In this document: in pieces, positions 1-5,604 of the stretch | How the letters are laid out: every line of letters starts with the position of its first letter | Numbering within the stretch: position 1 is the stretch's first letter | Source: an uncultured Chitinophagales bacterium | GTDB taxonomy: Bacteria; Bacteroidota; Bacteroidia; Chitinophagales; Chitinophagaceae | NCBI GenBank assembly: GCA_946886475.1 | Contig: CAMPIQ010000162.1 | Coordinates: 1-8,021 of the forward strand | Direction: 5' to 3' | Length of the DNA stretch: 8,021 nucleotides | Notes under the pieces: generated by a model | What the model was told of the DNA's origin: nothing | Seen by the model: the letters and a program-made list of their open reading frames with translations, nothing else | Databases searched by the model: none | Program-made: the position numbers and the translations under genes

Positions 1-216
1 TGAAAGCAGGGAAACGGGGTAAACGCGTTGCCTGGATATGGATAGGAAGCTTCCCGGACTAAGGAAATGGAGGGCCAGGTTTATTACTCTGCCATTTTTA
101 CTTTCCGGAAATATCAATATGCTTCAACTATTTATGCAGGGAGGATGGGGAAAAATAGTGAGGCATATGCCTATGATGATAATCCTGTCAACTGCTGCTC
201 TCCTATTCGCTGTGAT
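1..216. other. Left-edge stretch without a convincing gene
   Basis: No reading frame here looks like a real gene. A plus-strand frame open from an ATG at 38 runs 98 codons to 334. It has no ribosome-binding site, reads through the terminator hairpin and overlaps the 3' end of the minus-strand gene antisense, so I do not call it. A plus-strand frame entering at the left edge stops at 60-62 after 19 codons; it could be the very end of a gene outside the window, but nothing in it is recognisable. Confidence 0.5.
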
Positions 217-241
217 AAAAAAAATCGCCGGAAGGCGATTT
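217..241 (-). terminator. Rho-independent terminator of the PCC/PVNG repeat gene
   Basis: Read on the minus strand, an 8-bp perfect stem (AAATCGCC pairing with GGCGATTT) closes a TTCC tetraloop and runs straight into eight T residues (plus-strand A run 217-224). It lies about 65 bases past the stop codon of the minus-strand gene ending at 306, the expected place for that transcript to end. The G+C-rich half stem plus U tract is a textbook intrinsic terminator. On the plus strand the hairpin lacks a following T run, so it should act in one direction. Confidence 0.85.
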
Positions 242-305
242 AATTTCAGGAAGCAGAAGAAGCCTTCTCTGTTACTTTATCAGTTTATTCTTACCTATCC
301 GGGTT

Positions 306-1409
306 TTAATATTCCACTGTCTCCTTATCCCTGATCACTACAGGGTAATACTGGCCACCAAGGTTCAGTTGATAAGCGCCTGCAGGCAAAGCAATTTTTT
401 TCTGCTTGTTACCGGAGGTATAATATTTTTCTTTTGTTTCATTCCATAGTTCCCATCTGCCATCTGAAACAATACTCAAAACCCCTGTTTTTAATCTTGT
501 TTCCTTTCCTCTTTCAATCGGAACGTTTTCAACCAGAACAGAATTGAGCTGGAAATTATAAATGGCAGGACCAATATCCTGTGCAGGACCATGTTTGCTA
601 AAACCGCTGCGGTTCGTGATAAATTTATTATCAGCTGCTGAGTTGAAGTCAATGCTCCACTCCACATCATCAGGGAATGCTGTATTCAGCCTTCCCAACA
701 CACCCTTCATATTGGCCGGACTGATGACCCATCTGGCATTTGCGTTTTCTTCATTACCATCACTTCCGCTTTCTATGGGATAACCAAAAGAATTCATTTC
801 TCCGCCATTGCTTTGGTAGGCAGATTGAATGATAGCCATATTACAGCAAGGTTCTATATAAACCGGGTCTCCAACTTTTACTTTGCCAAGAACAAGTGCA
901 GGTGCTTTGAACCGGACGGTGGCACCGGTAGCTTTATTTTTTGCCGAAACGATACTGCAACAGGGCTCCAGGTTGTCAATTTGTACAATTAAGCAGCAGG
1001 GTGCTACATAATTGATCTGCACTATGCCCACCGGTTGTGCGTTGTCCGGATTGCCTGTAGATTTAATGCCATTCACCGGTTCTGCATAATTGATCTTAAC
1101 CCCATTAACAGGATCGTTGTTTCTAATTCCATTTACAGGTTCAGCTTCATATTTTCTGGCTATACCATTAACCGCAGTGATGACAGTAAGGTCTGAATTG
1201 GTGGTTACCGCATCTTTCAGTTTTATGGATTTGATGTCCATTGCATCTACCTTAAATACAAACAAACGTCCATTATCATGGTTCCTTGCCACCACCATGT
1301 TCTTTGCAGGATGGACGCCAATAACATTGCAGCATGGTTCAAGAGGTTTTTGAGCAAAGCAGGTGCAGGCAATGAGGATCGTCAGCACCGGAAACAGAAA
1401 TTTTTTCAT
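306..1409 (-). CDS. Exported protein with PCC dyads and PVNG repeats, function unknown
   Basis: Predicted 367-residue exported protein; I do not recognise a named family with confidence. Residues 1-20 form a signal peptide with Lys2-Lys3 and a hydrophobic core. It could be cut by signal peptidase I after Phe-Ala-Gln20. Leu-Ile-Ala-Cys15 also fits a lipobox, so a lipoprotein is possible. Residues 24-190 contain four Pro-Cys-Cys dyads (Cys26-27, 138-139, 150-151, 188-189) and degenerate PVNG units near 91, 100, 111 and 126. Two longer stretches resemble each other (about 24-68 and 148-184): a PCC start, then a Thr/Asn-Gly turn, a Phe-Lys strand and a Leu-Lys-Val-Gly end. Residues 210-367 have no dyads and end in a Trp/Tyr/Gly-rich, probably beta-rich segment. 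The ATG at 1409 directly precedes the signal peptide. The gene is monocistronic, with its own terminator at 217-241 and a divergent receiver gene upstream. Vicinal cysteines could bind metal or undergo disulfide exchange, but this is not shown. Confidence 0.85.
   Translation of the reverse strand: MKKFLFPVLTILIACTCFAQKPLEPCCNVIGVHPAKNMVVARNHDNGRLFVFKVDAMDIKSIKLKDAVTTNSDLTVITAVNGIARKYEAEPVNGIRNNDPVNGVKINYAEPVNGIKSTGNPDNAQPVGIVQINYVAPCCLIVQIDNLEPCCSIVSAKNKATGATVRFKAPALVLGKVKVGDPVYIEPCCNMAIIQSAYQSNGGEMNSFGYPIESGSDGNEENANARWVISPANMKGVLGRLNTAFPDDVEWSIDFNSAADNKFITNRSGFSKHGPAQDIGPAIYNFQLNSVLVENVPIERGKETRLKTGVLSIVSDGRWELWNETKEKYYTSGNKQKKIALPAGAYQLNLGGQYYPVVIRDKETVEY
843..1142 (-). repeat. Degenerate PVNG / PCC repeat tract within the exported protein gene
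   Basis: This part of the gene encodes residues 90-189 and contains seven related units with the consensus acidic/Ala/Gln-Pro-(Val-Asn-Gly or Cys-Cys)-x-Ile/Val. In order they are EPVNGI, DPVNGV, EPVNGI, QPVGIV, APCCLIV, EPCCSIV and EPCCNMA; an eighth copy, EPCCNVIG, lies outside at residues 24-31. Unit spacing is irregular (about 9-38 residues). At DNA level the shared INY segments keep the identical stretch ATAATTGATCT (plus strand) near 1015 and 1086. This suggests duplication followed by divergence rather than recent slippage. Confidence 0.65.
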
Positions 1410-1432
1410 ATTAGTGCCGCCTTTAAAATGGA

Positions 1433-1448
1433 GGTAACATAAGTTACC
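1433..1448. promoter_or_regulatory. Inverted repeat upstream of the PCC/PVNG gene
   Basis: GGTAAC and GTTACC are perfect 6-bp arms separated by ATAA, 24 bases before the ATG at 1409. In the minus-strand transcript this would be a small hairpin in the 5' leader; in DNA it could be an operator half-site pair. No following T run is present, so it is not a terminator. It is short enough to be chance. Confidence 0.3.
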
Positions 1449-1681
1449 GATTAAAAATAAATACCCGAAAATTATTTGAGCTCATCCATAAGGGGTGGAA
1501 AGGACATTTTACTATGAAGCATCATCTGAGGGAACATGGGATAATGGAGTAACCGCAGCGCGTTATAAAAATTTCTATAAAGATCCTGGCGCTTATTCTA
1601 TCCGGTAATAAAATTTCGTGAAAAGCAATCAATCCTAATTACAGAGCCGGAAGCACTGAGTATCTATTAATTTTATACAAT
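1449..1681. other. Divergent intergenic region between the PCC/PVNG gene and the receiver gene
   Basis: This region must contain promoters for both divergent genes, but I find no good match to the Bacteroidota -33 TTG / -7 TAnnTTTG pair for either. On the minus strand TAATTTTC near 1467-1474 is one base off the -7 box but has no TTG at a suitable distance. On the plus strand nothing convincing precedes 1682, and the last 20 bases before the ATG are A/T rich with no Shine-Dalgarno sequence, which is common in this phylum. A short plus-strand open frame, 1492-1608, has protein-like composition and is discussed as a finding. Confidence 0.5.
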
Positions 1682-2464
1682 ATGAAACATATCATCCATT
1701 TAGAAGACCATTCATTGTACACAAGGGGATTTCATAATGCTGTACTGGCAAAACTGGGAGAAATTGAATACCGCCATATATCTCATCCTGATGAGGCATT
1801 GAAATACATCAAATTAAAATTCGAAAACAGATCAGGCCTGGATATAATCATCACGGATTTCAATCATTCAGGAATGAATGGATATCATTTTGCGCGCCAG
1901 GTAAGGATGCTGGAAATACATTACGGACGACATCAAACACCCATTGTGCTGGTTTCTATGAAAGGGATGGAAGATGGTCAGATTCAGACAGGATTAAATG
2001 AAAAAGTGTTTACTAAATATTTCAACAAGTCGGCTGAGTCAATTGAATTACTTGAATATTTCAAAACACTGGGAACAATTGACATTCCTGAAGAAATCCC
2101 GCTAAAACAGGTGATGCTGCCATTGCAGACAATACAGAAATGTAGCATGGGGTGGATTTTTTCCATAAGCACATATTATAATTTATGGGAAGGCACACCA
2201 AATGTTGAAACAGGTGTTTCAACATTTGAGTTTTTGAAAACGCTTTCCGCCCAACTTACTTCCTGCACGCATTTTTATGTTTTAGAGGAATATAAAATTG
2301 GCAACAGAGTATTACCTGTCCGCAGCAATATGGCTCACATTTTCAATGCCGGCCGGGAAGCTGTTGTTATCTGGTTTGATGATGGCAAAGAGGTGGCCGT
2401 GAAAGCACTGGAAAGAATCATCAATGAAACAGGGTTTGATAAGATGACAATAGAAATTTGGTAG
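1682..2464 (+). CDS. Response-regulator receiver protein with an unrecognised C-terminal domain
   Basis: A 260-residue cytoplasmic protein with no signal peptide. Residues 1 to about 130 match the CheY-like receiver fold: acidic pair Glu8-Asp9, phospho-acceptor Asp59 in the IITDF strand followed by GMNG, Ser92 at the Thr/Ser switch position, and Tyr113 and Lys116 at the aromatic-switch and conserved-Lys positions. The set of catalytic residues is complete, so phosphorylation by a histidine kinase is expected. The usual Met-Pro after the phospho-Asp is His-Ser and the Pro after Lys116 is Ser. Residues 131-260 are not a recognisable helix-turn-helix, LytTR, GGDEF or kinase domain. They look like a compact alpha/beta domain ending in Met-Thr-Ile-Glu-Ile-Trp. 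There is no kinase gene in the window, so it is an orphan here. It is the only plus-strand gene, divergent from the PCC/PVNG gene and convergent with dsbD. The output could be protein-protein signalling rather than DNA binding. The ATG at 1682 gives a receiver domain beginning at its normal first strand. Confidence 0.88.
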   Translation: MKHIIHLEDHSLYTRGFHNAVLAKLGEIEYRHISHPDEALKYIKLKFENRSGLDIIITDFNHSGMNGYHFARQVRMLEIHYGRHQTPIVLVSMKGMEDGQIQTGLNEKVFTKYFNKSAESIELLEYFKTLGTIDIPEEIPLKQVMLPLQTIQKCSMGWIFSISTYYNLWEGTPNVETGVSTFEFLKTLSAQLTSCTHFYVLEEYKIGNRVLPVRSNMAHIFNAGREAVVIWFDDGKEVAVKALERIINETGFDKMTIEIW

Positions 2465-2686
2465 ATAATTGATAGGAAATGCCTATATACGAGAGTGCCC
2501 GCTTTGCCGGCATTGATCTTTAACTATGAAGAATGTCTGGCACCTTTCTTCAAAAATTTTGGCTGGTGATTTGCCAATGAAATTAAATTAATGGCACAAT
2601 TAACAGGCAGAGAGCCAATACAGTTAAACGTTTTCAATAACCTACATGAGAAAATGTATTTTATAGGCTATGGTTCAAGCTGTACA
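2465..2686. other. Intergenic region between convergent gene ends
   Basis: This gap separates the stop codons of the plus-strand receiver gene and minus-strand dsbD, so terminators are expected. I find only a weak AT-rich hairpin (TACAT, 2643-2647, with ATGTA, 2654-2658, then TTTTAT), which could serve the plus strand. No strong stem with a T tract exists for dsbD. The frame after the receiver stop stays open for 34 codons to a TGA at 2567, and a 46-codon plus-strand frame starts at ATG 2591 but ends inside dsbD antisense. Neither has supporting features. Confidence 0.5.
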
Positions 2687-4699
2687 TTACTTTACTCTTT
2701 TTTGGTATTCTGCTTTTACATTTTCCAATAGCCGAATAAACTTTGAAATGCCTGGATCATATCCATATCCTTCATCAATCAACCTTTTCTCATTGCCGTC
2801 CAAAAAGAAATAATAGGGTTGTGTATTCGCACCAAACCTGATCACCTGCATATCGGTATTTTTATCGCCCAGCGTTTCAACCTGATTTCCCAGGGCTTTA
2901 GAATAATATTGCTCTTCTTCGGGTATATCTATATGATGTATATCCACATAAAGTGAGACGATCACAAAATCTTCTTTTAATCTTTTCATTACTTCAGGAT
3001 CACTCCACACCTGGCCTTCCATCTTTCTGCAGTTGACACAGTTGATGCCGGTGAAATCGAGCATCAATGGTTTTTTAAATTTCCTTGCCACTTCCAGTGC
3101 TTCGTTGTAATCAAAATAAGTGATCATACCGTAGGTAGTAACCACTTCCGGTTCGTACATCTTCATCTGCTCATAATATTTGCCGGGATGTGGAAGGCTG
3201 TTATCCGGTATACCTGTTACATTTGTGGCACCCGAAACTTTCGCGGACGATACATTAAAATCCTGAGTACCCATTGGTGGTACAAAAGCAGAAATGGCTT
3301 TCAATGGTGCGCCCCACAGACCAGGGATCATGTAAACTGCAAAGATCAGTGAAGACATGGCAAAGAATAATCTCGTTACACCCAGATATGGTAGTCCGAA
3401 ATCATTCTTCGGCAATTCATCATCATGATGGAATTTGATCTTTCCTAACAGATAAACTCCAAGCAATCCAAAAATGATCACCCAGGCGGCAATGAATACT
3501 TCCCTGTCAAGTATCCTCCATCCTCTTGCCAGGTCGGCATTGGATAAAAATTTCAATGCGAGTGCAAGTTCCAGGAAACCCAGTGTAACTTTTACTGCAT
3601 TTAACCAGCCACCTGCTTTTCCCAGTATGTTCAGTTTGGAAGGAAAGAAAGCAAACAAGGCAAATGGTAAAGCAAGTGCAAGGGAAAATCCAAACATACC
3701 TGTGAGCGGTCCCCAGTAACTTCCTTTAGCGGCCAGCACCAGCAGGTTGCCAATGATAGGTCCCGTACATGAAAAGGAAACCACTGCAAGCGTGAGCGCC
3801 ATAAAAAATATTCCCATGAAATTGCCCATGCCAGCCTTGCTATCGGCTTTTGTGGACCATGATGCCGGAAGTGCTATGTCAAAAGCACCCAGGAAAGAAA
3901 TACCAAATACCAGGAACAGGGCAAAGAATACAAGATTGGCGATCCAGTTAGTGGAAAGATTATTCAATGCTGCCGGTCCGAAGATCAAGGTGATCAGAAA
4001 TCCGAGCAGGGTGAAAATGAAAACAATGGAAGTGGAATAGTATAATGCATTTTTGATACCCTCGGCTTTTGTCCTGCTTCGCTTGGTAAAAAAGCTAACG
4101 GTAACCGGGATCATCGAATACACACAGGGCGTTAGTAAAGCAAGTAATCCACCGGCAAATGCAGTGAGAAAGATCCATAACAATGATTTCTCAGACACCT
4201 TGTTTGTGGCAATTCCGATATCCGGGTTCTTTATTACCGGTGCTTCAATAAAAAATTTAAAATCTTCTTCTCCCGGCAAGTACTCCTCACCTTTTTTATA
4301 CAGGTAGCTTAATTTTCCTTTGATAGTTAAATGAGCAGCTCCACCGGTCATTATTTTTTGTTGCCAAAAAACCGAATCAGTATAATACCTGGCTACTATG
4401 TTTAATGCAGTGTCATTTTCTGATTCGCTTATCCCGGTTTCAACCAGTTTATCTCTTAAGTATTTGTTTGCTGAAGTATCAAATGAAATAGTAGAATATA
4501 ATGCTTGTTCACGGTTCTTTTGAAGTCCGTAAAATTGGATCCCTTCCTTTACAAAAGCTTTAATATGAAGCACCACCTGATCATCGGAAATGTGTTCCTT
4601 ATAATAAACCAATCTAATATCCGAGGAATCTGATGCTGCAACATGAAAGGCAAAAAAGTTAAAGCATGCAATTAAACATGCTGCTATTATTTTGCTCAT
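2687..4699 (-). CDS. dsbD: DsbD-type transmembrane thiol:disulfide interchange protein
   Basis: This 670-residue inner-membrane protein has the three-part DsbD plan. DsbD passes electrons from cytoplasmic thioredoxin to periplasmic thiol proteins. Residues 1 to about 22 are a signal peptide. Residues 27-155 are a periplasmic domain aligning with the alpha domain but without its Cys pair (Lys135 and Tyr140 instead). Residues 172-462 form the CcdA-like membrane domain with about eight hydrophobic segments and the redox cysteines Cys192 (Leu-Thr-Pro-Cys-Val-Tyr) and Cys311 (Ser-Phe-Ser-Cys-Thr-Gly-Pro), equivalent to E. coli Cys163 and Cys285. A linker follows. Residues 515-665 are the periplasmic thioredoxin-like gamma domain with active site Cys554-Val-Asn-Cys557 and probable cis-Pro628. 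E. coli DsbD is about 565 residues; the excess lies mainly in the beta-gamma linker and inside the gamma domain. The ATG at 4699 is 11 bases after the upstream alpha-domain gene, with a purine-rich AAGTAAAGG just before it, so the two are surely co-transcribed. Confidence 0.93.
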   Translation of the reverse strand: MSKIIAACLIACFNFFAFHVAASDSSDIRLVYYKEHISDDQVVLHIKAFVKEGIQFYGLQKNREQALYSTISFDTSANKYLRDKLVETGISESENDTALNIVARYYTDSVFWQQKIMTGGAAHLTIKGKLSYLYKKGEEYLPGEEDFKFFIEAPVIKNPDIGIATNKVSEKSLLWIFLTAFAGGLLALLTPCVYSMIPVTVSFFTKRSRTKAEGIKNALYYSTSIVFIFTLLGFLITLIFGPAALNNLSTNWIANLVFFALFLVFGISFLGAFDIALPASWSTKADSKAGMGNFMGIFFMALTLAVVSFSCTGPIIGNLLVLAAKGSYWGPLTGMFGFSLALALPFALFAFFPSKLNILGKAGGWLNAVKVTLGFLELALALKFLSNADLARGWRILDREVFIAAWVIIFGLLGVYLLGKIKFHHDDELPKNDFGLPYLGVTRLFFAMSSLIFAVYMIPGLWGAPLKAISAFVPPMGTQDFNVSSAKVSGATNVTGIPDNSLPHPGKYYEQMKMYEPEVVTTYGMITYFDYNEALEVARKFKKPLMLDFTGINCVNCRKMEGQVWSDPEVMKRLKEDFVIVSLYVDIHHIDIPEEEQYYSKALGNQVETLGDKNTDMQVIRFGANTQPYYFFLDGNEKRLIDEGYGYDPGISKFIRLLENVKAEYQKRVK

Positions 4700-4710
4700 C
4701 CTTTACTTAA

Positions 4711-5163
4711 TTATTGAATGGCTATGGAAAACTTTTGGGATTTTGGTGGAAGGCATTCCCGGTCATTGCAGGTCATAAATTCTATACTGCCATTGAGTGA
4801 TGTTTTTACCTTTCCTTTAAGAACCAACTTCTGAACAAATACCACTTTGCCGGAATATTGCTTTACATCTACCCCAAAGAGTTCTTCATGTCTTTGCTCA
4901 AGTTTGCCTTTTTCCTTTGTACTTCCTGAAATAGCAATCAAAGGATTATTTGTGAATGATATCAGAGTAGGTACCGGCCCCCCTTCAGGCGTGGTTTGAG
5001 AATAAATATGCCAGCCGTCTGACAGGGTTGCTGTTAAATGTACTTCGTAAGTAGTTGCATTAATTTTTATGGCAGAAAAATCCCATTGTACAGGATTCTG
5101 AATTTGAGAAATGGCTGCGGAACTGGTAAGCGCAGCCACTAGCAAAAGAATGATCGTTTTCAT
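4711..5163 (-). CDS. Free-standing DsbD alpha-like periplasmic domain protein
   Basis: A 150-residue exported protein made of a signal peptide (about 1-20, MKTIILLLVA core, ending Ala-Ile-Ser-Gln) and a single DsbD N-terminal (alpha) type immunoglobulin-like domain. Features are the early strand EVHLTATLSDGWHIYSQ and the C-terminal motif Thr-Cys132-Asn-Asp-Arg-Glu-Cys137-Leu-Pro-Pro. The latter corresponds to the redox pair of E. coli DsbD alpha (Cys103/Cys109), here four residues apart instead of five. In the family this pair accepts electrons from the gamma domain and reduces periplasmic clients. I chose the ATG at 5163: the frame is open to a GTG at 5235, but those 24 extra residues would bury the signal peptide. 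It is the first gene of an operon with dsbD and probably acts as its soluble electron carrier. That role is inferred from domain content and adjacency. Confidence 0.85.
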   Translation of the reverse strand: MKTIILLLVAALTSSAAISQIQNPVQWDFSAIKINATTYEVHLTATLSDGWHIYSQTTPEGGPVPTLISFTNNPLIAISGSTKEKGKLEQRHEELFGVDVKQYSGKVVFVQKLVLKGKVKTSLNGSIEFMTCNDRECLPPKSQKFSIAIQ

Positions 5164-5250
5164 TTTCAATATTTTTAAGATTAATGATGAGATCTCAGTA
5201 TTATCACATTGAATGTTTTCGCACTTATACTTCACAAATTAGTGATGTAG

Positions 5251-5278
5251 CAAAGATGAAAACCATAAACTACACCAA
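5251..5278 (-). promoter_or_regulatory. Candidate Bacteroidota promoter of the alpha-domain/dsbD operon
   Basis: On the minus strand TTG (5278-5276) is followed after 17 bases by CATCTTTG (5258-5251), which matches the Bacteroidota -7 box TAnnTTTG at all but its first base. Transcription would start near 5244, giving a leader of about 80 bases before the ATG at 5163. It is the best promoter-like pair I found in the window, but the consensus is short and one mismatch is present. Confidence 0.4.
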
Positions 5279-5312
5279 TGAGTATATGTAATTGATGAAA
5301 GATGTTTTTTTA

Positions 5313-5338
5313 TAAATGAAACAGATCTGTTTCGTTTA
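5313..5338. promoter_or_regulatory. 26-bp near-perfect palindrome upstream of the dsbD operon
   Basis: The core GAAACAGATCTGTTTC (5318-5333) is a perfect 16-bp palindrome. After one mismatched pair (5317/5334) it continues with four more matching pairs (5313-5316 with 5335-5338). It sits about 35 bases upstream of the candidate -33 element. The T run lies on the wrong side for termination on either strand (plus-strand T residues at 5304-5310 precede it). A dimeric regulator site is therefore the more natural reading than a terminator. Which regulator would bind is unknown. Confidence 0.55.
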
Positions 5339-5349
5339 AATTCGAAGTC

Positions 5350-5378
5350 CCTGAAATTATTTGAATTGAAATTTCAGG
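5350..5378. repeat. Inverted repeat, 9-bp arms
   Basis: CCTGAAATT (5350-5358) and AATTTCAGG (5370-5378) are perfect arms around an 11-base spacer. Neither strand has a T tract after it, so it is not a standard terminator. It could still form an RNA hairpin at the 3' end of the upstream TlpA transcript or be part of the control region of the dsbD operon. A further imperfect hairpin lies at 5383-5410 (CGGG-AAGTA, loop CAGCAA, TACTT, four-base bulge, CCCG). Confidence 0.4.
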
Positions 5379-5604
5379 ATGCCGGGAAGTACAGCAATAC
5401 TTTTTTCCCGCAGAAAGATGGGATAAAAGAACGATCGCATGGTTCCTTAATTAATTGCAGCCTATTGTTTTTGAAAATGAGCGGGATTATATCATCCCTG
5501 CAACCCGGACCTGTTCCACGTCCTTTCCTGTCAGTATAATTTAATGTTACCGGCTTTACTATGCTTTGGAGATCCTCATACGGTTTATTTCCCAAATAAT
5601 TCAT
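5374..5604 (-). other. Unassigned 76-codon open frame overlapping the end of the TlpA-like gene
   Basis: A minus-strand frame starts at ATG 5604, within the last codons of the TlpA-like gene (20-base overlap), and stays open to a TGA at 5374-5376. A purine-rich AAAAGAAGC lies before the ATG. The product would be 76 residues with three cysteines (35, 56, 65), no signal peptide and no membrane segment. The codons look ordinary for the neighbourhood, but I recognise nothing in it. It may be a small gene, a gene remnant, or chance in an otherwise 421-base gap. Confidence 0.2.

Noticed and set aside
3..62. Possible C-terminal end of a plus-strand gene entering from the left
   Set aside because: Only 19 codons, low complexity (Lys/Arg/Gly and Trp), and nothing recognisable; cannot be told from chance.
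38..334. 98-codon plus-strand open frame with a hydrophobic stretch
   Set aside because: No ribosome-binding site; it runs through the terminator hairpin and overlaps the end of a well-supported minus-strand gene. The hydrophobic segment is not enough to support a gene.
2465..2569. In-frame open extension after the receiver gene stop codon
   Set aside because: The stop comes after a natural-looking end of the domain; 34 open codons is within chance and there is no sign of readthrough or recoding.
2591..2731. 46-codon plus-strand frame in the convergent gap
   Set aside because: Its hydrophobic end is antisense to the dsbD 3' end, and it has no clear ribosome-binding site.
3474..4307. Several plus-strand open frames of 80-100 codons inside dsbD
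   Set aside because: Antisense shadows of the membrane-domain coding sequence; dsbD itself shows clear family motifs across the region.
5164..5235. GTG-started extension of the alpha-domain gene
   Set aside because: The extra 24 residues would precede the signal peptide and the candidate leader; the ATG at 5163 starts a normal signal peptide.
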